Below, one piece after another: positions 33,661-42,944 of a stretch of 64,000 bases of DNA. Position numbers and translations under genes: made by a program. The notes under the pieces are model-generated. The model was not told the DNA's origin. It did not search any database and saw only the letters and a program-made list of their open reading frames with translations. Position 1 is the first letter of the stretch; each line of letters begins with the position of its first letter. Origin of the DNA: Rhizobium sp. P32RR-XVIII. GTDB lineage: Bacteria > Pseudomonadota > Alphaproteobacteria > Rhizobiales > Rhizobiaceae. The DNA lies in NCBI RefSeq assembly GCF_012641395.1, contig NZ_JABAIH010000018.1, positions 1 to 64,000 of the forward strand, written 5' to 3'.

Positions 33661-33867
33661 CTACGCAAGGAAGGCTGTGGCTCCGCTCTCCAATTCAGCG
33701 AGCAGCAATGTCAGTCGCGCGATTTCATCCTCGTGTTCCGCCACCCGTTGCGCGATGAGGGTCTCGTCCTGCTCGGCCGCCGCCAGCTCCCTCAACTGTC
33801 GCAACCCGTCTCGCGCAATGGAGATTCGCTCCTCGATTTCATTTATGGCATCGGTGACGTCGCTCAT
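33661..33867 (-). CDS. Small coiled-coil protein of unknown function
   Basis: 68 residues, almost entirely one charged helix with heptad-like spacing (DAINEIEERISIARDGLRQLRELAAAEQDETLIAQRVAEHEDEIARLTLLLAEL). AAGGA about 8 bases before the ATG. No named family recognised. Single gene on the minus strand. Confidence 0.65.
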   Translation of the reverse strand: MSDVTDAINEIEERISIARDGLRQLRELAAAEQDETLIAQRVAEHEDEIARLTLLLAELESGATAFLA

Positions 33868-34023
33868 TGCCGGTCCTTCAGTTGACTATTTAGGCTGCGG
33901 ACAGGCTACGCTTGCCCCAGTCATTTGGGAGGAGCATGGCGATGGCCGGCCCGCAATACCCACCTTAACCGGCCGACGCCGCGGCGGATCGCAGCGCCGG
34001 CACTCAGGTGGCAGTCACAAATG

Positions 34024-34464
34024 TCATTGCACCTGCGAAACCAGGGTATCCATTCGCTTTTTGGCCATCGGGGGCATTTTCGCCTGCCGCGCTGCAGCCT
34101 GGTTCACCGGCGTGTTGCCGACTTCGATTAGGCCGACCATTCCCATTCCGAAATGAGGCTGACAGCGATAACCGTAGAGGCCGGGCTCCTGAAAAGTTAT
34201 ATCCAAGGCCTTGGAAATGGCGCCCTTCAGCTCCGCCGCCCCATCCGGAAGCATGCCGGGTATCGTATTGACATTGTGCCCTTTATCGACCGGCTTGAAA
34301 TGCACCGTGTCCCCCGGCTGAATATGCAGGAAGGCCGGCTCGAACGACATCGCCTGTCCGTCACTGCCCTTGTTCAACATTTTGACCTCGTACTCGGCGG
34401 CCCAGGCTCCCGCGGGAGTGAGGATCGAGAGCGCCAAAAGCACGGTGAAACTGAGGTTTTTCAT
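34024..34464 (-). CDS. Pseudoazurin (periplasmic blue copper protein)
   Basis: A Sec signal peptide (LSFTVLLALSILTPAGAWAA) precedes a cupredoxin of pseudoazurin length (146 residues in total). The type 1 copper ligands are visible: His in DKGHNV, then Cys, His and Met in YRCQPHFGMGM (CX2HX4M). Pseudoazurin donates electrons to nitrite or nitrous oxide reductases or to peroxidases. No denitrification reductase gene is present in the window. Located downstream of glutathione reductase on the same strand, 160 bases away. Confidence 0.95.
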   Translation of the reverse strand: MKNLSFTVLLALSILTPAGAWAAEYEVKMLNKGSDGQAMSFEPAFLHIQPGDTVHFKPVDKGHNVNTIPGMLPDGAAELKGAISKALDITFQEPGLYGYRCQPHFGMGMVGLIEVGNTPVNQAAARQAKMPPMAKKRMDTLVSQVQ

Positions 34465-34624
34465 TTTCGATTCCTTCGTTATTTGGGGTGGATAAACATG
34501 ACTTGCTGAGGGCGGGTTTGAAGCGTTGCGGGACCGATCAGAAGACCGTTGCCATGGAAGAAGCGCGCGACCATTGCCGATCTTCCGACCGGTCCGAAAG
34601 AGCCGGAGTCAACGGTTCTGTCGA

Positions 34625-36097
34625 CTACCGGCGATCGTACCGGACCGTCGGTGTGTTCATTGCAAGGAGTTCCTCGCTGAATGTGGGATGCACGGGCATG
34701 GTCGACATGAAGTCCGCCCGCGTCGCGCCGCTCTCCAATGCAATCGACAGGACTTGGATCATCTCGCTTGCGTCTTCGGCGAAGAGATGCACGCCGAGAA
34801 TGCGGTCACTCTCACCGTCGACCACAAGCTTGAGCAGTGCGATCTCGCAGTCTCCGGTTACACCCGCCGCCAGCGGGCGGACGCGCGCTTTGTAGACGTC
34901 AACGACAGCGTATTGGGAGCGTGCCTCCAGTTCCGTTAGTCCGACCGTTCCAATCTCCGGGGTCGTGAATACGGCCGTCGGCACGTTGGCGTAGTCGACC
35001 CTCCAGGGCTTGCCCCCAAAGACGCTGTCGGCGAAGGCATGGCCTTCGCGGATCGCCACCGGCGTCAGCTTGAATTGGTTCGAGACATCGCCTACGGCAA
35101 AGATGTTGGGCACGCTGGTGCGCGAGCTCGCGCCGACGATGATTGCACCTTTCTCATCTGTCTTTACTCCAGCGCGGTCCAGTCCAAGCCCGATCGTGTT
35201 GGGCGCTCGCCCGAAGGCCATTAGCACCTGATCGGCATTGAGGCGCGCGCCCTGCTCCGTGACGACATCGATCGTGGCCGGCTTTTCTCCATCTCCGCCT
35301 GCCTTCCCGGGCGCCATGCGCTTGATGCTGTCACCCAGCAGCACCTTGATCCCGCGATTCGTGTAAGACGCCGTAATCGCTTGACGCACGTCTTCGTCGA
35401 AGCCGCGCAGGACGTTGCTTCCGCGGCACACGACCGTGACGTCACTGCCAAGTGCCTCGAACAATCCCGCGAACTCCATCGCAATATAGCCGGCACCACC
35501 GACGACAACGCGTCGCGGGAACTCCTTGAGGTCAAAGGCTTCGTCAGAGGTAATTCCCAACTCCATGCCCTCGAATGGCAGAAGCTCGGGCTTGGCGCCA
35601 GTCGCAATCAAGATGATGCCGGCGCGGACGCTGCGCCCGTCGGCGAGGCGCACCATGTGTGCGTCCTCCAGCGTCGCGCGCGAATGGACTACCTCTACGC
35701 CCGACTTGGATTGCCCCTGCGCGTACAAGCCCTCCAGACGAGCGATTTCCCTGTCCTTTGCCGCCACCAGCGAAGGCCAATCAAAACGGGGAAGCGAGAT
35801 CTTCCAGCCGAAGTCCGCCGCCTCGTCGAGGGCGTCGCCAAAACGGCTCGCGTGGACAAAGAGTTTCTTGGGCACGCAGCCCCTGATGACGCATGTCCCG
35901 CCTAGGCGGGATTCCTCCGCGAGCATCACGCGCGCGCCGTGGCTTGCGGCGACGCGAGCCGCGCGAATCCCGCCGGATCCCCCGCCGATCACGAAAAGGT
36001 CAACGTCGAATTCGGACGACACGCCTTCTCGCGACGCGGGAATCTCTGCAGACAGTGAGGGGACTTCGAGCCCCTGTTCGGAGTCTAAGTTGTTCAC
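34625..36097 (-). CDS. gor: Glutathione-disulfide reductase
   Basis: A class I disulfide reductase: FAD motif DLFVIGGGSGGIRAARVAA, redox cysteines in GGTCVIRGCVPKK, NAD(P) motif VVVGGAGYIAMEFAGLFEALG, FAVGDVS, and the C-terminal HPTFSEE with the catalytic His-Glu pair. CVIRGCVPKK is characteristic of glutathione reductase rather than Lpd. 490 residues; the first 28 or so, before DVDLFVIGGG, are an unconserved extension beginning with GTG at 36097, so the true start is somewhat uncertain. Would supply reduced glutathione in the cytoplasm. Confidence 0.93.
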   Translation of the reverse strand: MNNLDSEQGLEVPSLSAEIPASREGVSSEFDVDLFVIGGGSGGIRAARVAASHGARVMLAEESRLGGTCVIRGCVPKKLFVHASRFGDALDEAADFGWKISLPRFDWPSLVAAKDREIARLEGLYAQGQSKSGVEVVHSRATLEDAHMVRLADGRSVRAGIILIATGAKPELLPFEGMELGITSDEAFDLKEFPRRVVVGGAGYIAMEFAGLFEALGSDVTVVCRGSNVLRGFDEDVRQAITASYTNRGIKVLLGDSIKRMAPGKAGGDGEKPATIDVVTEQGARLNADQVLMAFGRAPNTIGLGLDRAGVKTDEKGAIIVGASSRTSVPNIFAVGDVSNQFKLTPVAIREGHAFADSVFGGKPWRVDYANVPTAVFTTPEIGTVGLTELEARSQYAVVDVYKARVRPLAAGVTGDCEIALLKLVVDGESDRILGVHLFAEDASEMIQVLSIALESGATRADFMSTMPVHPTFSEELLAMNTPTVRYDRR

Positions 36098-36191
36098 GTT
36101 GGTTCCAATCGGTTCGTATCAAGTGCCGGCTAGCTATCCCCTTCGCATTCCGCATGAGATGGAGAAGCAGGTCATTCTCGGAGCGCCGCGC

Positions 36192-36515
36192 CTAGACGCG
36201 CGGCTTAGCCTCAGTCGAGTGGCGCGCAACCGCGGCGATCTTCTCGGGCAGGATGCCGAAAAAGGCGACGTCCAACCCGAGCGCCGCGACGAACAGGCTC
36301 TCGGCACCGCTGAGGTTATCGCGCAACTGTGTGCTGATCTCCCCAGCGGTCAGTTGCGATTCAACGAACCAAGTGCCGGTCCGAAACTCGACCACGTCCT
36401 CGCCGAGCCGCTCGAGCTCTCGCTGGATGTCGTTGTAGTTACACATGACTCCCCGATTGATATCGTACTGGAACAATACCAGGAAGGTTGTCCTCTCATT
36501 GTTTGACGGACGCAT
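36192..36515 (-). CDS. Small protein with possible Cas2/SinR-like ferredoxin fold
   Basis: 107 residues. The layout is strand (TTFLVLFQYDIN), helix (NYNDIQRELERLG), strands (VVEFRTGTWFVES), helix (TAGEISTQLRDNL), strand (ESLFVAALGLDVAFFGI), reminiscent of stand-alone Cas2-like proteins labelled SinR family. The assignment is inference from pattern. AGGAGG 8 bases before the ATG fixes the start. There are no cas genes or repeats nearby, so a CRISPR role is not suggested. Upstream of gor on the same strand. Confidence 0.6.
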   Translation of the reverse strand: MRPSNNERTTFLVLFQYDINRGVMCNYNDIQRELERLGEDVVEFRTGTWFVESQLTAGEISTQLRDNLSGAESLFVAALGLDVAFFGILPEKIAAVARHSTEAKPRV

Positions 36516-36691
36516 TTGGCGCCTCCTTTGATAAGGCCGTTTGTCCTGGCACCCTGTCTAACTTGCTGCCACCTGCAGGCGGGCCATGATTGCGCCTGCG
36601 GCGGCTTGGTGCGTTGAGAAGATGGGGGTTCGCGCCATGGGACTGGCCGGTCATCCGACCGCCATCCGACGCCGTTGACTAGCGTTGGCGC

Positions 36692-37225
36692 TCAAGAGTA
36701 TCCGCCCGGGTGCTCCATATTAAGCCATCCGAGGTAGTCTCGCTTGCCAACACGCGCGCCGAGATGGCGAAGGATGTCGTGCGCCGTGGTGACGTGAAAG
36801 TAGAAGTCAGGGATCACTAGGTAAAAAATGTAATCAGCGCCACCGAACCAGCCACGCACAATAGGCGGCGTGAGCTGGTATGTACGAGATTCCGCTCCGC
36901 TGAGCTGTTCAGGCGTTATCGACTGCAGGAATGAGCGAACGCCTGTCACGCGGGCTTTGAGGGCGGCATAAGTCTGCTCCACGTTAGGGGGAGCAACGGG
37001 ATCCTGGCCGATGAGAAACGACACGTGTCGTTCCACTTTGCTAGCGACGACGCTAAACTGCTCGCCGAAGGTCAGCATGTCGGGCGCAAGCCGCGCGCGC
37101 AACACTTCGCCGGACTGGAGGCCCTTTTCTTCCTCAAACGCCTTGCCGTGGTCGAGATAAGTATCCAGCACGGCAAACCCGTGCGCCATGCCGGGGATAA
37201 TGGTGTCGAAGACACTGAAAGTCAT
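36692..37225 (-). CDS. DUF1993-family protein (copy 1)
   Basis: 177 residues, helical, beginning MTFSVFDTIIPGMAHGF and containing RLAPDMLTFGEQFSVVASKVERHVSFLIG and VRGWFGGADYIFYLVIPDFYFHVTTAHDILRHLGARVGKRDYLG, diagnostic of DUF1993 (DinB-like four-helix fold). Function unknown. GAAGGA precedes the ATG at 37225; the long frame to 37636 is not family-like. A second DUF1993 gene lies at 51839-52357 with about half the residues shared. Confidence 0.88.
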   Translation of the reverse strand: MTFSVFDTIIPGMAHGFAVLDTYLDHGKAFEEEKGLQSGEVLRARLAPDMLTFGEQFSVVASKVERHVSFLIGQDPVAPPNVEQTYAALKARVTGVRSFLQSITPEQLSGAESRTYQLTPPIVRGWFGGADYIFYLVIPDFYFHVTTAHDILRHLGARVGKRDYLGWLNMEHPGGYS

Positions 37226-37812
37226 TGCCTCATTCCTTCTGAAGTCATCGCCATCACCATCGTCCCCCGCAAAAGGGACATGTCGCGACAGTTCAAGCGA
37301 GAATCCTCTTTCGCTTGCGGGGTGTCGAAATGGTGAGACATCGAAAAATCCTCTAGGTGGCTTTCGCCGGTACCGCGGTGTGTTCGAGCACTCAGTGTAG
37401 GCTCGGCTGTGGGGGCCACGCCAATAACCGGTGGAGATGGTTTCCATTCCTGCCGCCAAGTTGACAGCAACGGGGCTATGCGAGACCCTGGGTCGATAAC
37501 TCTGTCGGAAGCGGTCGGAAGCGCCCAGCGAGCAGATCTCGGGGGCGGCAACTTCATCGGGGCTTTTCCCCGGGAAAAGATCGGCGCGTGCAGAACAGGC
37601 AGAGAAATGGTTATCGGTTCCATTCCGACGTTTCATTGGCCCTGCTTCACCCGATCGGCTTTGCTGGAAATGCTGCCAGCCTCGGGGTTGTGCGTACCGT
37701 TGATATTGCGATCAGGTGAGAGCGAGAAGCCACCCCGTGGCTGCGTCGACGACACGCCAAACGAATGCCGGAGCTCGCATTACCGAACACTATCTCAAAA
37801 AAGGCTCAGACT
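37226..37812. other. Divergent intergenic region, no gene seen
   Basis: About 590 bases between the DUF1993 gene (-) and transketolase (+). Open frames on both strands lack ribosome-binding sites and familiar motifs. It must contain both promoters. Confidence 0.5.
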
Positions 37813-39858
37813 ATGCCAACTGATGTGACGAGCGGACAGCCCAAGAAATTTCCGGCCCCACGGGATCCGCTGCTGCGCGATATGGCTAACTGCATTCGGT
37901 TTATCGCAGCCGACGCCGTCCAGAACGCGAAGAGTGGACACCCGGGCATGCCAATGGGAATGGCAGACATCGCGACCGTGCTGTTCCGCGACTTCATGAA
38001 ATTTGACCCGAAAGACCCTTCCTGGCCAGACCGGGACAGGTTCGTCATCTCCAATGGACACGGCTGCCTTCTGCTGTACAGCATCCTCTACCTGACGGGA
38101 TACGAAGGCATCACGATGGAGGACATACGAAAGTTCCGACAGATCGGCAGCAAGACTGCGGGACACCCTGAGTACTGGCACATCCCGGGCATCGAGACGA
38201 CGACGGGGCCGCTTGGCCAGGGTGTAGGGAATGCCGTCGGGTTTGCAATCGCGGAGCGCGTCCTCAACGCGACTTTCGGCGATGACCTGCAAGACCATTT
38301 TACGTACGTCTTCATGGGGGACGGCTGTCTGATGGAGGGCATCAGCCACGAGGCCATTTCGCTTGCGGGTCACCTGAAGCTCGGCAAGCTGATCGCGTTC
38401 TTCGACAACAATGCCGTCACGATCGACGGACCCACCTCGCTTGCCGTCTCCGACGACCAGGCGGCGCGGTTTGCCGCGTCAAACTGGCACGTCCAGGAAA
38501 TTGACGGGCACGACACCGACGCAATCAGGGAGGCCATACGCAACGCTCAGGCGGTTACGGATCGTCCGTCGCTCATTTCATGCAAGACCGTCATCGGCTT
38601 CGGGTTCCCGACGATCTCCGGGACGCGCAAGGCGCATAGCGACACGCCGGGAGAGGACGAAGTCTCCGGTGCCCGTGAGCTTCTCGAATGGAATTCACAG
38701 CCCTTCGAGATTCCCGAGTCACTGATTGACGCGTGGCGCGCCGTGGGATCGAGGGGCGAGGCCACGCGGCAGCAATGGCTGAACCGATTGGAAGCCTCCC
38801 CCGTTCCTGTCAAAATCGAGTTCGAGCGTCGAATGCAAGGGGTGTTGCCCGCACAGTGGCGGACGGCGATCGCGCGAGCCCTCGACGAGATGAGCCTTGC
38901 GGATACCCCGATGGCAACCCGCAAGGCGAGCGGCTTGGTCCTTGAGCATTTGACCGCCGCGATGCCTGAACTGATCGGCGGATCAGCTGACTTGACCCCA
39001 TCCAACAACGTGAAGACGAACAGCACGAAGGAAATTGCACCGGGGAAATTCTCTGGTTCGTACCTCCACTACGGCGTGCGTGAGCACGGCATGGCTGCAG
39101 CCATGAACGGGATGGCCCTGCACGGCGGCCTGCGACCTTACGGCGGGACGTTTCTGGCATTCTCGGATTATTGCAGACCCAGCATCCGGTTGGCCGCGAT
39201 GATGCGCGCACCCACGGTATTCGTGATGACGCACGACTCGATTGGCCTCGGCGAGGACGGCCCGACGCACCAGCCTGTCGAGCAACTGAGCGCCGTCAGA
39301 GTCATTCCGCACCTTGCCGTGTTCCGGCCCGCCGACGGCATCGAAACAGCTGAGTGCTGGCAAGCGATCCTCGAGCGTAACGAGGGCCCATCGCTGATCG
39401 CGCTCTCCAGGCAGGCCCTGCCGCCGATCCGCCGTGACCATTCGCAGGGGAACAAGTCGGCGAAGGGGGCGTATGTGATTCTGGAAGCGGACGGTGAGGA
39501 GCCCATAGTAACGCTCCTTGCCGCGGGGTCGGAGCTACATCTGGCGATCGAGTCCCATGAGATCCTTCAAGAGGAGGGAGTGCCTACTCGCGTAGTCTCC
39601 ATGCCCTGCAGACTGCTATTCGAGCAGCAACCCGAGGAGTACAGGCGCGCTGTCTTGGGAAGTACCGGGATCAGGGTAGCAGTAGAGGCGGGCATCCGGG
39701 ACTCCTGGGACAGGTATCTCGGCGAAAGCGGTTACTTTGTCGGCCTCACCGAATTCGGTGCGTCGGGCAAGGCGACAGACGTTTTCGAGAGATTCGGCAT
39801 CACGACCGAAGCCATTGTGCGAATGGCCCACCACGGCATCTCCGAACGCAAGCTGTGA
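37813..39858 (+). CDS. tkt: Transketolase
   Basis: Thiamine-diphosphate enzyme of the pentose phosphate pathway. Visible: KSGHPGMPMGMADIATVLF, TPP motif GDGCLMEGISHEAISLAGHL...FFDNN, GGSADLTPSN, REHGMAAAMNGMALHGGLRPYGGTFLAFSDYCR, DSIGLGEDGPTHQPVE. 681 residues, complete. The ATG at 37813 has AAGG 8 bases upstream; 37765 adds unconserved residues. As a stand-alone copy with a transaldolase homologue 10 kb away, it may be a second, stress-associated isozyme. Confidence 0.96.
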   Translation: MPTDVTSGQPKKFPAPRDPLLRDMANCIRFIAADAVQNAKSGHPGMPMGMADIATVLFRDFMKFDPKDPSWPDRDRFVISNGHGCLLLYSILYLTGYEGITMEDIRKFRQIGSKTAGHPEYWHIPGIETTTGPLGQGVGNAVGFAIAERVLNATFGDDLQDHFTYVFMGDGCLMEGISHEAISLAGHLKLGKLIAFFDNNAVTIDGPTSLAVSDDQAARFAASNWHVQEIDGHDTDAIREAIRNAQAVTDRPSLISCKTVIGFGFPTISGTRKAHSDTPGEDEVSGARELLEWNSQPFEIPESLIDAWRAVGSRGEATRQQWLNRLEASPVPVKIEFERRMQGVLPAQWRTAIARALDEMSLADTPMATRKASGLVLEHLTAAMPELIGGSADLTPSNNVKTNSTKEIAPGKFSGSYLHYGVREHGMAAAMNGMALHGGLRPYGGTFLAFSDYCRPSIRLAAMMRAPTVFVMTHDSIGLGEDGPTHQPVEQLSAVRVIPHLAVFRPADGIETAECWQAILERNEGPSLIALSRQALPPIRRDHSQGNKSAKGAYVILEADGEEPIVTLLAAGSELHLAIESHEILQEEGVPTRVVSMPCRLLFEQQPEEYRRAVLGSTGIRVAVEAGIRDSWDRYLGESGYFVGLTEFGASGKATDVFERFGITTEAIVRMAHHGISERKL

Positions 39859-40013
39859 GTGCCCCATGCGTCGCGGTGCGGCACTCCGATTGTGCCTCCC
39901 GCGACAGCATGTGCCATTGCCGGCATCGAGGACCTCTAATTGGAGCGTTAAGAGTATCCCTCGAGAGCGCGCAGCGCTGCGCGTCGACAAGACACTAAGG
40001 ACGCGATGCACTA

Positions 40014-40622
40014 TTACGCCTCTCGCTCGGCGGCGTTGTCGTCAAAGCTCGCTTTTTCGCGCGCCAACAACGTGGTCTGCCTTGAATGACCCCATCTGTA
40101 TCGTGAGCCCGACTGCGCATTGTCGTCGACGACCCGATGGCAGGGCACTATGACGGCCAACTCGTTCGCCGCGCACGCGAGGCCAACCTCGCGCACGGCG
40201 GTTGGCGCACCGACTTGCCGCGCGATGGCGGCGTAGGTTGACGTCTCGCCGATGGGAATGTCCCTGATGATCTCCCAGACGCGGTGCTGGAATCGAGAAC
40301 CACGCAAGTCGAGCGGCACATTCAGCCCGCGAGAAGGGCGTTCGATGAAGTGCACGACACGCATTGCGAGCTCGTCCTCCGGCCAATGCCCAGGCTGCAC
40401 GTCGGCCAGCGGAAACCGCTCCAGCAGAAGCTTGGTCAGGGGAACAGCGTCGGCACCCAGCAGGACCGTAACGACCCCTTTCTCGCTCGTAGCCAGCAGC
40501 AGCGCTCCGAGCGAGCTGTGGGTGAAGACATAGCGTATTGGCTCAGTTGTAGTGCGATCTTCCGGATAACCTGTCATGACGTGGCAGGCGTCACCGTTGA
40601 TGTATTCGGGCCGGTTTGGCAT
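40014..40622 (-). CDS. Methylated-DNA-protein-cysteine methyltransferase (O6-alkylguanine repair)
   Basis: The suicide methyltransferase removes O6-methyl groups from guanine. The C-terminal domain is canonical: FQHRVWEIIRDIPIGETSTYAAIARQVGAPTAVREVGLACAANELAVIVPCHRVV with the acceptor Cys in PCHRV. The N-terminal 100 residues (SLGALLLATSEKGVVTVLLG, LLERFPLADV) resemble the Ada-type methyltransferase N-domain, without Ada's metal-binding or AraC domains. ATG 40622 is assumed. Downstream of a LysR regulator on the same strand. Confidence 0.93.
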   Translation of the reverse strand: MPNRPEYINGDACHVMTGYPEDRTTTEPIRYVFTHSSLGALLLATSEKGVVTVLLGADAVPLTKLLLERFPLADVQPGHWPEDELAMRVVHFIERPSRGLNVPLDLRGSRFQHRVWEIIRDIPIGETSTYAAIARQVGAPTAVREVGLACAANELAVIVPCHRVVDDNAQSGSRYRWGHSRQTTLLAREKASFDDNAAEREA

Positions 40623-40793
40623 CGGCGTTTTCCAATTGATTATTGACGTACGAAGGCCGCGGGCCGAAGCCGGGGCCTTCAATGGGGAGTATGGTCAGAC
40701 CTGACCAGAAGTAACGTTGATGTCGTCGCCCGAAGGGGATCGAGAGACGGAAGCGAGCCGAGGGTTGCCGCCTGGAACTCATTGAAATCGCCT

Positions 40794-41771
40794 TCAAGGC
40801 TGTAGCGAATGGAAAAGAACCGGGCCCGAATTGATCTCGGGTAGTCGGGGACCCAAAATCGTCCCACAATGGCCCTCGACTAGCTCGCGTCGCTTGCGGA
40901 TCGCCTGCACGCAATGTGTCATGAACGCGTATATTCGTCCTGACTTGCGGATATCCGGATGGGTCAGCAGCCACAGCTCATCGTTGAGCTCCGGCTCCAC
41001 TGCCCCAACGCGTATAAGATCCGGCGTGATATCTCCAACCATGCAGGGCAGGTATCCGACTCCAAGCCCCGCAACGATCGCCGCTGCGGCACCGGCAACT
41101 GAATCGGTCCGGTAGGCGATGTTGTCGTGATGTACCCGCTCCTCAATGAATTTGGACGCTTTGAGGCCAGAGAGATTTCCCGCGTAGGAAACCCATTGGC
41201 AATCAAACAGCTCGCCGGTGTCGCGCCAAGACGGAGCGGAGTTGGGAAGGCGGGCATAGGGCGCCCAGGCAATCGTTGCGACTTTCCGGCCAAACAGATT
41301 TTCAGGCGGGTTTTCAGTGGCCCTGACCGCGATATCGGATTCTCCTCGCGCCAGATTCAACGGACTGTTTCCAACGGTCACCTCCACCCGAATCGAGGGA
41401 TTGAGCACCTTGAACTCGGCGATCATTGGTGTGAGAAAGTGCAAGAGAAGGAAATCGCTTGTCGTGATACGTAAATCGCCGACATGGCCCTGGACATGAC
41501 CGGTGACGCGGCGGGCCACACTCACGACGTCCAGTTCGACCCGCTCTGCGAGCGCTAGCAATTCGTCGCCCTCTGCAGTCGTCACATATCCGGTTCGTCG
41601 CCGATCGAAGAGGGTTACGCTCAGCGTTTCCTCGACCTTGGCCAATCGACGCGCGATGGTCGAACTGTTGATGCCGAGCATTTCGGCGGCCGAGGACAGG
41701 GCTCCGCACTTGCCGATCGCGTGTACCACGCGAAGATCGTCCCATGAAAGCTTGGAGAAAGACTCGCTCAT
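40794..41771 (-). CDS. LysR-family transcriptional regulator
   Basis: N-terminal winged helix (DLRVVHAIGKCGALSSAAEMLGINSSTIARRLAKVEETLSVTLFDRRRTGYVTTAEG) followed by a LysR-substrate domain (GDLRITTSDFLLLHFLTPMIAEFKVLNPSIRVEVTVGN). Although annotated LysR, the short DLRVVHAIGKCGALSSAA start resembles the GcvA/AaeR branch. 325 residues; AAAGGAG 4 bases before the ATG at 41771. It lies between the GreA-like and methyltransferase genes on the same strand. Targets unknown. Confidence 0.92.
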   Translation of the reverse strand: MSESFSKLSWDDLRVVHAIGKCGALSSAAEMLGINSSTIARRLAKVEETLSVTLFDRRRTGYVTTAEGDELLALAERVELDVVSVARRVTGHVQGHVGDLRITTSDFLLLHFLTPMIAEFKVLNPSIRVEVTVGNSPLNLARGESDIAVRATENPPENLFGRKVATIAWAPYARLPNSAPSWRDTGELFDCQWVSYAGNLSGLKASKFIEERVHHDNIAYRTDSVAGAAAAIVAGLGVGYLPCMVGDITPDLIRVGAVEPELNDELWLLTHPDIRKSGRIYAFMTHCVQAIRKRRELVEGHCGTILGPRLPEINSGPVLFHSLQP

Positions 41772-41829
41772 GGTTCTCCTTTGTTCAATTGTGGCGGGCT
41801 CTCGTTCGCCGGCGATACAATGAGCCACG

Positions 41830-42273
41830 CTACGCGACGCCTTCGATCACAAGCTTCCTTCCGTTGAACTCCACGCTCTCGCCGGCCCGAGCTCCTTCGA
41901 TTGCCTCGAAAATCGGGGCCATTGTGGAAATCCCCATGACCTCTTGGCCATCGCATGTGAATTTGCTGGTGGAGACGGCGATGACGAAGTATCGACCAGA
42001 AAGCCGCACGAGCGCTCCTTCAGTAACAGTCGACTTTGGCCCGAAGTCGATCTCTCTCAACTTGTCGAGCTTATCGGTATGATCGTGAAGGGTATCGTCG
42101 AGAGCTTCGGAAAGATCACTGGCGATTTCCGCCTGGGCCTGCTCATCGTTTTCGATCGGTTCGCTTCGGTCGAGCCGTGCATCAGCAATATAGTCGAAGT
42201 ATTTTTCGCGGGTGCTTTTAAGGGCTACACCCTCAAGCGAAAGCATCGTCTCTTTGATAATGTTCTTATCCAT
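41830..42273 (-). CDS. GreA/GreB C-terminal-domain-like protein
   Basis: 147 residues. The N-terminal 70 are charged and helical (KYFDYIADARLDRSEPIENDEQAQAEIASDLSEALDD). The C-terminal half (GPKSTVTEGALVRLSGRYFVIAVSTSKF, ISTMAPIFEAIEGARAGESVEFNGRKLVIEGV) has the order and spacing of the FKBP-like GreA/B C-terminal domain, which binds RNA polymerase. The catalytic acidic tip of GreA is not evident, so anti-pause cleavage is doubtful. AAGGAGG 5-8 bases before the ATG. Family call is inference. Confidence 0.68.
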   Translation of the reverse strand: MDKNIIKETMLSLEGVALKSTREKYFDYIADARLDRSEPIENDEQAQAEIASDLSEALDDTLHDHTDKLDKLREIDFGPKSTVTEGALVRLSGRYFVIAVSTSKFTCDGQEVMGISTMAPIFEAIEGARAGESVEFNGRKLVIEGVA

Positions 42274-42410
42274 CGTTTCCTCCTTGAGGAGCCTCGTTCC
42301 TCGCAATAGGTCTGGCTCCTGAAGCTTTCCAAGCATCGGTTACGACCGCCGGAGCATCTCATTCGTTATCGGGAACTTCATTGTCCGGTAGCAGCTAAGC
42401 CGACGGGCGC

Positions 42411-42944
42411 TCAGACCGGGCCATCATACTCGCCACGCGCCGGATAATCTTTGGTGATGGCAAAGTCGATCGCCTGCAGCAATTCCGAGAACACCGGACG
42501 CGCGAACGGCATAGTTTGAACCGCACCGTAATACAAAGTACCGTCCGGTCGAACGAGGAACACGCCTGGCTCCGAAAATAGCGGTGGCTCTTCGACGTTA
42601 ATCGATGACTTTCCACGCGATGAGGAAATATAGAGTCCCCATTGGCGGGCAACCGGGAGCGGCAGCGAATATCCGAATCGCAGGTTGGTGCCGACCTTGC
42701 GCGCCATTTCCTGAGCGCGCTCGTGATCGTCAGAGCTGACGGCGATGACCTTTGTGCCGCGACGCTCATATTCGGGGATCAGCGATTCCAGGTCCCGCAG
42801 ATACTTGAGGCAGACCGGGCAATGGAGACCGCGATAAAAGGATATCAACGTAAATAGCTTCGGTGCGTCGGCAGCGAGATCAAAGTCGCCATGAGCAAGG
42901 GTCGGCACGCGCAGTTCGGGAACTGGTCGACGAGGCAGCAGCAT
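42411..42944 (-). CDS. Peroxiredoxin-like AhpC/TSA-family protein
   Basis: 177 residues of thioredoxin-like fold: LFTLISFYRGLHCPVCLKYLRDLESLIPEYERRGTKVIAVSSDDHERAQEMARKVGTNLRFGYSLPLPVARQWGLY. The CPVC motif at the position of the peroxidatic site resembles thioredoxin-like CXXC rather than the TXXC of classical peroxiredoxins, so it may be a thiol reductase or atypical peroxidase. First of a minus-strand series (prx-like, GreA-like, LysR, methyltransferase). Confidence 0.85.
   Translation of the reverse strand: MLLPRRPVPELRVPTLAHGDFDLAADAPKLFTLISFYRGLHCPVCLKYLRDLESLIPEYERRGTKVIAVSSDDHERAQEMARKVGTNLRFGYSLPLPVARQWGLYISSSRGKSSINVEEPPLFSEPGVFLVRPDGTLYYGAVQTMPFARPVFSELLQAIDFAITKDYPARGEYDGPV

Noticed and set aside
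36192..36515. CRISPR system near the Cas2-like protein
   Set aside because: No other cas gene and no regularly spaced repeats were found on either strand.
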